NCBI GenBank assembly: GCA_910577675.1
Contig: CAJTOR010000010.1
Span: 32,433-96,432, forward strand
DNA length: 64,000 bases
Reading direction: 5' to 3'
Origin: an uncultured Lachnospiraceae bacterium
GTDB lineage: Bacteria > Bacillota > Clostridia > Lachnospirales > Lachnospiraceae
The notes beneath the pieces are model-generated. The model did no database searches. It had not been told where the DNA came from and saw only the letters and a program-made list of their open reading frames with translations. Both the position numbers and the translations under genes were made by a program. Position 1 is the first letter of the stretch. Each line of letters begins with the position of its first letter. Of this stretch, positions 1 through 7,405 are shown in pieces.

Positions 1-2
1 CA

Positions 3-1115
3 AACGGCTGCCAGGGCTGTATTATGGCACCGACGGAGGTGTTGGCAAGACAGCATTACGAAGTGATGCTGTCAGCATTTAAACCGCTTGGGGTAAAAGT
101 CCTTCTGTTGGCGGGCTCGATGACACCCAAGCAGAAAAAGGAAGCTTACGAGCGCATTGCGGCGCATGAGGTGGATGTTATTGTGGGGACACATTCCTTA
201 ATCCAGGAGAAGGTGGTCTATAACAGGCTTGCGCTGGTTGTGACGGATGAGCAGCACCGCTTTGGTGTAAAGCAGAGGGAGAACCTTGCGGGGAAAGGGG
301 AGTATGTCCATGTGCTGGTTATGAGCGCGACACCGATTCCGCGTACCCTTGCTATTGTTCTCTACGGGGACTTGGATGTTTCTTTGGTAAGGGAACTTCC
401 TGCGGAGCGGCTGCCAATTAAAAACTGTGTGGTGGATACCACCTACAGGCCAACCGCTTTCCGCTTTATTGCCAAACAGGTCAGTGAGGGCAGGCAGGCT
501 TATGTGATTTGCCCGATGGTCGAGGAGAGTGAGGAAGTGGAGGCGGAGAATGTCACGGAGTATACCGCGAGGCTTAGGGGGGAACTGCCGGGGAGTGTGG
601 TGGTGGAATCCCTGCACGGGAAGATGAAGCCGGCGGATAAAAACGAGCGCATGGAGCGCTTTGCCGCGGGGGAAATCAAGGTGCTTGTATCGACGACAGT
701 GGTTGAGGTTGGGGTCAATGTGCCGAACGCTTCCGTTATGATGATCGAGGATGCGGAGCGTTTCGGACTGGCGCAATTGCACCAGCTTCGCGGGCGTGTT
801 GGTCGCGGGGCGCACCAGTCCTACTGTATTTTTGTAAGCGGCTCCCAGGATGAGAAGGCGAAGGAGCGTCTGTCCGTTATGAACCGCTCAAACGACGGGT
901 TTTATATTGCGGGGGAGGACTTAAAACTCCGGGGACCGGGGGATGTTTTCGGCGTGCGTCAGAGTGGCGAGTTGCAGTTTGAGCTTGGGGATATCTATCA
1001 GGATGCGGAAGTCCTCGCCGCCGCGGATATGGCAGCAAAAAGCCTGACCGAGGAGGAATATGGACAGGTTCTTGCAATTTTGGAGCAGACGGAGCCGGTG
1101 CGTAAATCTGTATAA
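3..1115 (+). CDS. recG: ATP-dependent DNA helicase RecG, C-terminal part
   Basis: This is the 3' portion of a gene that begins before the window; the frame is open from base 3. RecG is a superfamily 2 helicase that remodels stalled forks and Holliday junctions in the cytoplasm. Visible motifs in order are APTEVLARQ (motif Ia), DEQHRFGV (the DEQH Walker B box typical of RecG), MSATPIPRTLA (motif III), STTVVEVGVNVP (motif V) and QLRGRVGRG (motif VI), followed by the RecG C-terminal wedge-side tail. The N-terminal OB/wedge domain and Walker A lie outside the window. The family assignment is secure because DEQH and the RGRVGRG box occur together with the expected C-terminal length. A separate promoter follows, so the next gene probably has its own transcription start. 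Confidence 0.95.
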   Translation, partial: NGCQGCIMAPTEVLARQHYEVMLSAFKPLGVKVLLLAGSMTPKQKKEAYERIAAHEVDVIVGTHSLIQEKVVYNRLALVVTDEQHRFGVKQRENLAGKGEYVHVLVMSATPIPRTLAIVLYGDLDVSLVRELPAERLPIKNCVVDTTYRPTAFRFIAKQVSEGRQAYVICPMVEESEEVEAENVTEYTARLRGELPGSVVVESLHGKMKPADKNERMERFAAGEIKVLVSTTVVEVGVNVPNASVMMIEDAERFGLAQLHQLRGRVGRGAHQSYCIFVSGSQDEKAKERLSVMNRSNDGFYIAGEDLKLRGPGDVFGVRQSGELQFELGDIYQDAEVLAAADMAAKSLTEEEYGQVLAILEQTEPVRKSV

Positions 1116-1129
1116 AAATAGAAAAAGTC

Positions 1130-1158
1130 TTTCATTAAACCGGAAGTTGTGATAGAAT
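1130..1158 (+). promoter_or_regulatory. Putative sigma-A promoter for the AAA+ ATPase gene
   Basis: TTTCAT at 1130-1135 and TAGAAT at 1153-1158 are separated by 17 bases and lie 44 bases before the ATG at 1203. The -35 is a partial match, so support is moderate. Confidence 0.5.
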
Positions 1159-1202
1159 GGGGAGAAAGAGTTTGCCGTTTCGGATGGACAGGAGGAAGAG
1201 CG

Positions 1203-3194
1203 ATGAGGGCTTATCCAAATGAAAAACTTTATACGATTGCACAGGAAAATTACAATATTTTACAGAAATATTGTGAAGTGTTGGAGCAGGAAGGCTACTG
1301 GGAACATCCTCAAATGATACTGAACCGGCAGATAGGGGACTTCCTGGCGCTTTACATCCAGGCGATGTTAATCCAGGTGGCGGATTATATAGAGGCGCAG
1401 GATGTGGAAACTCTGCGCATGATTATCGGCGTGACGGGAAGCAACCCCTTTGAGCTTGATGAGGGAACGGGGATTACCGAGGAGATCGCTGTTGAGGCAA
1501 AGAAACTTGTGCATGCGCCGCCGGTTCTTTTGCAGCTTTGCAGTCTGCGCGATGTGGAGCATCACAGCAGTATGGCGGGTCTGTTTTTTGATGCCGTCCT
1601 GAATATTATATTTGCCACGGCGTATTTAAACAGCAGGGGGGATGCCACAATCACGCGCTATGTGCGCGAATATTACGGGCGCATCCAGTTTTTTGTGCAG
1701 AATGCAAATAGCTGTGGCGCGTGCGTGGACGAACAGTATATTTTCCACAAGATCTGTGTGGGGGATTTGGAGGGTAACACCGCACTGTTAAAGGAAGCCG
1801 ACGAAGATTTTGCAGGCTATAAAAAGGAAGCCTTCCTATTAAAAGATAAGTCTGACGAGAAGGGGAAACCGGCAGCATCCACTGTGGGGACGGTTTTGGA
1901 TGCGCCCGGCGGCGGTGTGGAAGACCCGACCGATTCCGCGGAGGGATATGGTTATTCGGAGGATGAGGAAATAGAGGAGGAAGAGGAATACCTCCAGGAA
2001 GAATATGAGGAGCCGGATGAATTTGTCTGTGCCCAGGAAGTGGGATATGCGGGGATTACGGGTGTGGAACCTTGGGTGGAGGAAGCATACACCCCACCTG
2101 TAACCGTTTTAAACGCCGCGGATTTACTGCGGAAGGATTCATCATCCTGCTATGGAATGAATGGGGAGTCCGCGCCGGATACTGTTGAAGATTCCATAGA
2201 TTTAGAAGAACAGGAAGATAAAGAGGATGCTTTGGAAATTATAGAAGCTGCCCCTTCCTTATCGGGGGAAGCACTACAGTGTGAGGAGCAGAAGGAGCAG
2301 AAGGCGGCACAACAACAGGAGCTTATTGAGATGGATAAAGAGGCTGCCACGCGCGCGGCACTTGCCTCCTTTAAGGCAAAGCGCATGGAAAAGCTGATGA
2401 ACAGGCTGGACGAGCTGGTCGGGCTTCACAGTGTGAAGGAGGAAGTACGCTCCCTGGTCAATCTGATCCGCGTGCGCAAGATGCGCGAGGAGTACCATCT
2501 GCCAGGGATGCCAATGTCTTACCATATGGTTTTTACGGGAAGCCCCGGCACGGGAAAAACAACGGTGGCGAGGCTGATCGGCGAGATATACCGGGAACTC
2601 GGGATTTTGAGCAAGGGCATGATGATCGAGACGGACCGCGCGGGGCTTGTGGCGGGCTATGTAGGCCAGACTGCAATAAAGGTGAAGGAGGTTGTGGACC
2701 GGGCGCGCGGGGGCATCCTTTTTATCGATGAGGCATACACACTCTCAAGTGCTGCGGGGGGAAATGACTTTGGCACCGAGGCAATTGACATGCTGGTGAA
2801 GCTGATGGAAGATTACCGCGAGGACCTTGTTATTATTGTCGCAGGTTACACCCAGGAAATGGAAACATTTTTAAAGTCAAATACCGGTTTGATTTCACGG
2901 TTTAACAAGTTTATCGATTTCCCGGATTACGGGGACGGGGAACTTGTGGATATCCTAAACGGCATGGCAAAGCGTGCGGGCTTCTCGCTGGAAGATGAGG
3001 TTATGGAAGCCGTGAGGGGCTACCTTTTGCGGCTGACGGGGGAGCAGAGGGGAGATTTCGGCAATGCGAGGGGAATCCGCAACCTTTTTGAGAAGATGGT
3101 GGCGGCGCAGGCAAACCGCGTTGTAGGATATGGGCAGCCGACAAAAGAACAGCTCTCTTCAATCACGTTTGAAGACTGCAAATTTTTTGCGTAA
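1203..3194 (+). CDS. AAA+ ATPase of the CbxX/CfqX (SpoVK-like) family
   Basis: The start at 1203 is chosen because AGGAGGA lies just upstream; an ATG further up at 1149 falls inside the promoter. The product is about 663 residues. The last ~270 residues form one AAA+ module: Walker A GSPGTGKTT near residue 445, Walker B ILFIDEA near 505, then sensor and arginine-finger regions (LISRFNK, GNARGIRN). This resembles the CbbX/SpoVK class of remodelling ATPases. The N-terminal ~200 residues look helical and match nothing I recognise. Between them lies a strongly acidic, low-complexity linker around residues 250-400, rich in Glu and Asp. The substrate is unknown. It sits 12 bases before a glycan-block membrane protein and may be co-transcribed with it, which does not by itself prove a shared role. 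Confidence 0.85.
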   Translation: MRAYPNEKLYTIAQENYNILQKYCEVLEQEGYWEHPQMILNRQIGDFLALYIQAMLIQVADYIEAQDVETLRMIIGVTGSNPFELDEGTGITEEIAVEAKKLVHAPPVLLQLCSLRDVEHHSSMAGLFFDAVLNIIFATAYLNSRGDATITRYVREYYGRIQFFVQNANSCGACVDEQYIFHKICVGDLEGNTALLKEADEDFAGYKKEAFLLKDKSDEKGKPAASTVGTVLDAPGGGVEDPTDSAEGYGYSEDEEIEEEEEYLQEEYEEPDEFVCAQEVGYAGITGVEPWVEEAYTPPVTVLNAADLLRKDSSSCYGMNGESAPDTVEDSIDLEEQEDKEDALEIIEAAPSLSGEALQCEEQKEQKAAQQQELIEMDKEAATRAALASFKAKRMEKLMNRLDELVGLHSVKEEVRSLVNLIRVRKMREEYHLPGMPMSYHMVFTGSPGTGKTTVARLIGEIYRELGILSKGMMIETDRAGLVAGYVGQTAIKVKEVVDRARGGILFIDEAYTLSSAAGGNDFGTEAIDMLVKLMEDYREDLVIIVAGYTQEMETFLKSNTGLISRFNKFIDFPDYGDGELVDILNGMAKRAGFSLEDEVMEAVRGYLLRLTGEQRGDFGNARGIRNLFEKMVAAQANRVVGYGQPTKEQLSSITFEDCKFFA

Positions 3195-3206
3195 GAGGAG
3201 GAAAAT

Positions 3207-5480
3207 ATGTTAGGGATTTTATATCTGACCATCGCAATTTTCTGGGGGAGTGCCGTGTGCCAATGCATTTTTCCCGATATGGCGGAATGGACAGAAAAGA
3301 GTTTTTCGGGCAGGAAAATAAAGGTGTGCAGCCTGTTTTTGATTGTCCCGGCATGGATTTATACCGGGCTTATCCCGATGACCTGGCTGGTCTATATCCT
3401 TTCCTATGCGATGCGCCTGTCAAAAAATGGTATGTTCTACGCAAACATTGTGGTGATGGCGCTGTTTTTTGTCAGCGGGGTTGTCATGTATATTGTGCGC
3501 AAGGTGCAGGGGGAGTTGAGGCTTCCCGGATTAAGGGCTATGGCATTCTCAAAAGGGGAGGTTTTTTTCCTTGTTTTCGTGCTCTATCTCAGCCTGCGTC
3601 TTTTCTTTACAACATTTCGGATTGAGGGCGACACACTCTATGTCGGGCTTTCCGTTTTCAGTGACTTTTCGCCGCATCTTGGAATGATCCGCTCCTTTTC
3701 AGGGGGGACGAATTTTCCGACTTCCTACTCGCATTTTGCGGGCGAGGATATCAAATACCATTTTATGTTCCAGTTTCTGGTCGGCAATCTGGAGTTTTTG
3801 GGAATGCGGCTTGATTTCGCATTTAATATCCCTAGTCTGCTCGGGATGGTAAGCACTTTTCTGCTGCTCTATGTATTTGCAGTAAAGCTCACGGGAAAGC
3901 GCCCCGTTGGCTATCTAGCGGGGATTTTTTTCGCGTTCCGCTCCTCCTTTGGGGTATTCCGCTATCTTGCGGAGCGTCCGAGGGGAAAGGGAGTGTGGGA
4001 GGCATTTACCGAGCACTCGGAATTTATCGGCTACACGCCGAATGAGGACTGGGGGCTTTGGAACCTAAATGTCTACTGCAACCAGAGGCATCTGGCTTTT
4101 TCCCTTGGCGTTTTGCTTCTGGTGCTGATCCTTTTTACCCCGTATCTGTATGCGATGGGAAAGCGTATGCGCCTTGAGTGGGGGCGTGTAAAAAAGGCTC
4201 GCGCTGGGCAGGAAAAAAGAAGTTTGCTGCTGCGCAGGGAGAAAACCTACGGGGAACAAAAGGAAAGTGTGGTGGAGGATGAAAACGATGGTGTGGAAGG
4301 TGGGGAGGATGCGGACGACCATCTGATGACTAAGATGGCGCTTGCTGCGGCAGCAAAGAAAGATGCAGCCCTTGGGGGAAAGAAATTGGTGACAGAGGCG
4401 GATGATACGCCCGAAATTCCGCTGCGCGTGGGATTCTTTTTGCGCAGGAATCTTTTTGCGGCGAAGGGATGGGAGATCGAGAATCCTCTTATGGCTGTTT
4501 TTGCAGGAATTCTGCTGGGGGCACTTGCCTTTTTTAACGGCGCGGTGACAATTGCGGCGCTTTTGGTACTCTTTATTATGGCAGCCGTTTCCGACCACCG
4601 TTTGGATTTTTTAGTGACAGCCCTGATTGCGGGGGCACTTGCGATATTGCAGAGCGCGGCATTTATTGACGGGAATGCGGTGACAACCTCGTTTTATTAT
4701 GGGTTTATCGCGGAGAACCGCACGGTATTTGGTGTGATTGACTATATTTTCCGCCTGACAGGACCAGTTCTGTTTGTGGTGATGGCGGCATTTATCCTAG
4801 TGGATGCGGAAAAGCGCATTATGACAGCGGCATTTGCCGCACCGTTCCTTTTTGCCTTCCATATATCGCTGACAACGGATGTCACGGTAAATCATAAATA
4901 TATTATGATTTCGCTGATGCTGTTTGGAATCCTCAGTGCATGTGTAATTGTAAAACTCTGGGAACAGAAGAAATTCCTTGTGCGGGCGGCTGCCGTCGGG
5001 ATGGTGGTGATGCTTTGCGCAACAGGTTTTTTTGAGTATCTTGTGGTGTTAAACCGCAACCAGAAGCAGAACAATCTCGCGTTTAATACGCATGATTCGG
5101 TGACTGCCTGGATACGGGAAAATGCGACGGCGCAGGATATCTTCCTCACTTCAAATTACGCGCTTAACAATGTTGTATTAGGCGGTGCGATGCTCTACAA
5201 TGGCTGGCAGTATTTCGGGTGGTCTGCAGGCTATGACACCGCATACCGCGACGAACAGGTAAGGTGCATGTACGAGGCGGAGAACACAGAGGAACTGGCA
5301 TGGCTTTTGCAGGAAAATAATATCCGCTATATTATTGTGGATCACGATAACCGGATGAGCGCGGATTACGAGGTGCGGGAGGATGTGATCTCATCCGCTT
5401 ACGAGGCGGTATTTTCGCAGGATGAGGGCGACTGGAAGTTTACAATCTATGATGTAAAGAAGCCTTTGGCGCAGAGGTAG
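3207..5480 (+). CDS. Polytopic GT-C-like membrane protein, probable glycosyltransferase
   Basis: A 757-residue protein with many hydrophobic segments, starting after a good AGGAGG site. The region around FAGEDIKYHFMFQFL matches in pattern the FSGESINYYYVGQYL region of the larger membrane protein at 7406, which belongs to the DUF2298 ('YYY') family. Both also end in a soluble domain with a WI/LREN-type segment and an IxYIxV/I strand. GT-C enzymes use polyprenyl-phosphate sugars on the outer face of the membrane; that role is inferred here from topology and neighbours. A charged cytoplasmic insert rich in Lys, Arg and Glu lies near residues 310-410. It is followed by a UDP-galactopyranose mutase and a GT2 gene, so cell-surface glycan assembly is the likely context. 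The exact donor and acceptor are unknown. Confidence 0.65.
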   Translation: MLGILYLTIAIFWGSAVCQCIFPDMAEWTEKSFSGRKIKVCSLFLIVPAWIYTGLIPMTWLVYILSYAMRLSKNGMFYANIVVMALFFVSGVVMYIVRKVQGELRLPGLRAMAFSKGEVFFLVFVLYLSLRLFFTTFRIEGDTLYVGLSVFSDFSPHLGMIRSFSGGTNFPTSYSHFAGEDIKYHFMFQFLVGNLEFLGMRLDFAFNIPSLLGMVSTFLLLYVFAVKLTGKRPVGYLAGIFFAFRSSFGVFRYLAERPRGKGVWEAFTEHSEFIGYTPNEDWGLWNLNVYCNQRHLAFSLGVLLLVLILFTPYLYAMGKRMRLEWGRVKKARAGQEKRSLLLRREKTYGEQKESVVEDENDGVEGGEDADDHLMTKMALAAAAKKDAALGGKKLVTEADDTPEIPLRVGFFLRRNLFAAKGWEIENPLMAVFAGILLGALAFFNGAVTIAALLVLFIMAAVSDHRLDFLVTALIAGALAILQSAAFIDGNAVTTSFYYGFIAENRTVFGVIDYIFRLTGPVLFVVMAAFILVDAEKRIMTAAFAAPFLFAFHISLTTDVTVNHKYIMISLMLFGILSACVIVKLWEQKKFLVRAAAVGMVVMLCATGFFEYLVVLNRNQKQNNLAFNTHDSVTAWIRENATAQDIFLTSNYALNNVVLGGAMLYNGWQYFGWSAGYDTAYRDEQVRCMYEAENTEELAWLLQENNIRYIIVDHDNRMSADYEVREDVISSAYEAVFSQDEGDWKFTIYDVKKPLAQR

Positions 5481-5539
5481 ATTAATTGCATGCGAAGTAT
5501 TGTCGCAGATTTAAAACCGGAAGTAGAAAGGAGAAGTTT

Positions 5540-6631
5540 ATGTATTATCCATATGTTGTGGTGGGAGCCGGTCTTGCCGGTCTTACGGTGGCGGAGAGGA
5601 TTGCCGCCGGAAAGGGCGAGAAGGTTCTGGTGGTGGAAAAGCGCCCGCACATCGGGGGAAATGTCTATGATTCCTACAATGAGGATGGGATTTTAGTCCA
5701 TAATTATGGTCCCCATATTTTCCATACGAATGATAAGGAAGTCTATGAGTATCTGGGGGGCTTCACAAAATGGAATGATTTCTGGCACCGCGTCTTAACC
5801 CAGGTGGACGGGAACCTGATCCCGATGCCGATCACACTCGAAACAGTGAACCGCCTGTACAATATGGATATGACACCGGAAGAGATGGAAAAATTCATTG
5901 CCGGGCGTGCTGTACCTATCAAGGAGATTCGAACCAGCCGTGACGTGGCGCTATCCAAGGTGGGTGATGAAATATATTCGAAATTTTTCGAAAACTATAC
6001 AAAAAAACAGTGGGGAATTGATCCGGCAGAACTTGATACTTCCGTGATTTCCCGCATCCCGCTGCGCTACAACCGCGATACGCGCTATTTTACGGATAAA
6101 TATCAGGGAATGCCGCGCTATGGGTACACGAAGATGTGCCAGGCGATGATACAGAACAAAAATATTAAGGTGCTGCTCAACACGGATTTTAAGGAAGTGC
6201 GGGATGAAATTTCATATGGGAAACTGATTTATACGGGACCGGTGGACGAGTATTATCACTATAGGCACGGGGGGCTGCGTTACCGCAGTTTAAGTTTTGT
6301 AATGGAAACTTTTGACCGGGAATCCTACCAGGATGCGCCGGTGGTCAATTACCCGAATGATTACGACTATACGCGCATTACGGAGTTTAAGAAGCTGACC
6401 GGGCAGGAGCACAGAAAGACTACTATTATGAAGGAATTTCCGAGGGAGGGGGGCGAGCCTTACTACCCGTTCCCGACGGCGGATGCCAGGGCACAGTTTT
6501 CGCTTTACCAAAAGGAGATGGAAGCGGAAAAGAATGTGTATTTCCTTGGCAGGCTCGCGGAGTACCGCTATTTTAATATGGATGCGGTGGTGAGAAATGC
6601 ACTTGATCTTTACCGCAATAAACTGGCATAA
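5540..6631 (+). CDS. glf: UDP-galactopyranose mutase
   Basis: Catalyses interconversion of UDP-galactopyranose and UDP-galactofuranose with reduced FAD, supplying Galf for surface polysaccharides. The N terminus MYYPYVVVGAGLAG carries the FAD dinucleotide-binding glycine motif, followed by the family signature HIGGNVYD and the GPHIFHTN segment, which holds conserved flavin-contacting histidines. The length of 363 residues is normal. The start at 5540 follows AGAAAGGAG; an upstream ATG at 5486 lacks a site. It sits between two GT-C-like membrane proteins and directly before a GT2 gene, which fits a Galf-containing glycan pathway. Confidence 0.95.
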   Translation: MYYPYVVVGAGLAGLTVAERIAAGKGEKVLVVEKRPHIGGNVYDSYNEDGILVHNYGPHIFHTNDKEVYEYLGGFTKWNDFWHRVLTQVDGNLIPMPITLETVNRLYNMDMTPEEMEKFIAGRAVPIKEIRTSRDVALSKVGDEIYSKFFENYTKKQWGIDPAELDTSVISRIPLRYNRDTRYFTDKYQGMPRYGYTKMCQAMIQNKNIKVLLNTDFKEVRDEISYGKLIYTGPVDEYYHYRHGGLRYRSLSFVMETFDRESYQDAPVVNYPNDYDYTRITEFKKLTGQEHRKTTIMKEFPREGGEPYYPFPTADARAQFSLYQKEMEAEKNVYFLGRLAEYRYFNMDAVVRNALDLYRNKLA

Positions 6632-6661
6632 GCGCCGTTTTGCGGCAGAATGAGAGGAATT

Positions 6662-7396
6662 ATGGATAAATTATATATTGTGGTTCCAGCCTACAACGAG
6701 GAGGAGAATATCGAGACGGTTGTTGGGGACTGGTATCCGGTAGTTGAAAAGGTTGGCGGGGAGAGCAGACTTGTTATTATAGATGATGGAAGCAAGGATA
6801 CCACCTACCAGAAAATGCAGGAACTTGCCAAAACCAGACCGATGTTTCTGCCCGTGTCCAAACAGAATGAAGGGCATGGTGCGACCGTGCTTTACGGTTA
6901 CCAGTACGCATTAAAAGAGGGGGCGGACTATGTGTTCCAGACCGATTCGGACGGGCAGACACTCCCTGGGGAATTCTGGAAATTCTGGGAGAGGCGGGCG
7001 GATTACGCGATGGTTATCGGGCACCGCAAGGGCAGGCAGGACGGGGCTTCCCGCGTCTTCGTCACAAAGGTCTTAAAACTTGTATGCCGCATCTGTTTTA
7101 ATGTCACGGTGACGGATGCAAATACGCCGTTCCGCCTGATGCAGGCGGAGCCACTGGCAGAAAATATCAAGCTGGTGCCGGAGAAATTCAATCTTTCAAA
7201 TGTGATACTCTCGGTTATTTACGCCAAGAAAAAACAGAATGTCCTGTATCTGCCGATTACATTCAGACCGAGGCAGGGCGGTGTGAACTCCATCAATTTA
7301 AAAAAGATTTTTAAGATCGGGAAGAAAGCTTTCCATGATTTCAGGACGATCAACCGCTGCCTGAAAGATGTGGAGGTTAAGAAAGAAAGCAGGTGA
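6662..7396 (+). CDS. Family 2 glycosyltransferase
   Basis: A 244-residue GT-A fold enzyme. The N terminus IVVPAYNEEENI is typical of DPM1/GtrB-like GT2 proteins, VIIDDGSKDTT supplies a nucleotide-binding Asp, and QTDSDGQT carries the metal-binding DxD-type motif. There is no C-terminal transmembrane pair, so it acts as a soluble or peripheral cytoplasmic enzyme. Family members transfer a sugar from a nucleotide donor to polyprenyl phosphate; such a lipid-linked sugar would suit the flanking GT-C-like proteins, but this is inference. The start at 6662 follows GAGAGG with short spacing. The next gene begins 9 bases downstream. Confidence 0.88.
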   Translation: MDKLYIVVPAYNEEENIETVVGDWYPVVEKVGGESRLVIIDDGSKDTTYQKMQELAKTRPMFLPVSKQNEGHGATVLYGYQYALKEGADYVFQTDSDGQTLPGEFWKFWERRADYAMVIGHRKGRQDGASRVFVTKVLKLVCRICFNVTVTDANTPFRLMQAEPLAENIKLVPEKFNLSNVILSVIYAKKKQNVLYLPITFRPRQGGVNSINLKKIFKIGKKAFHDFRTINRCLKDVEVKKESR

Positions 7397-7405
7397 AATC
7401 AGGTT

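Noticed and set aside
4065..4598. 177-codon minus-strand frame inside the GT-C-like gene
   Set aside because: Antisense to a confident membrane-protein gene with no ribosome site or known domain.
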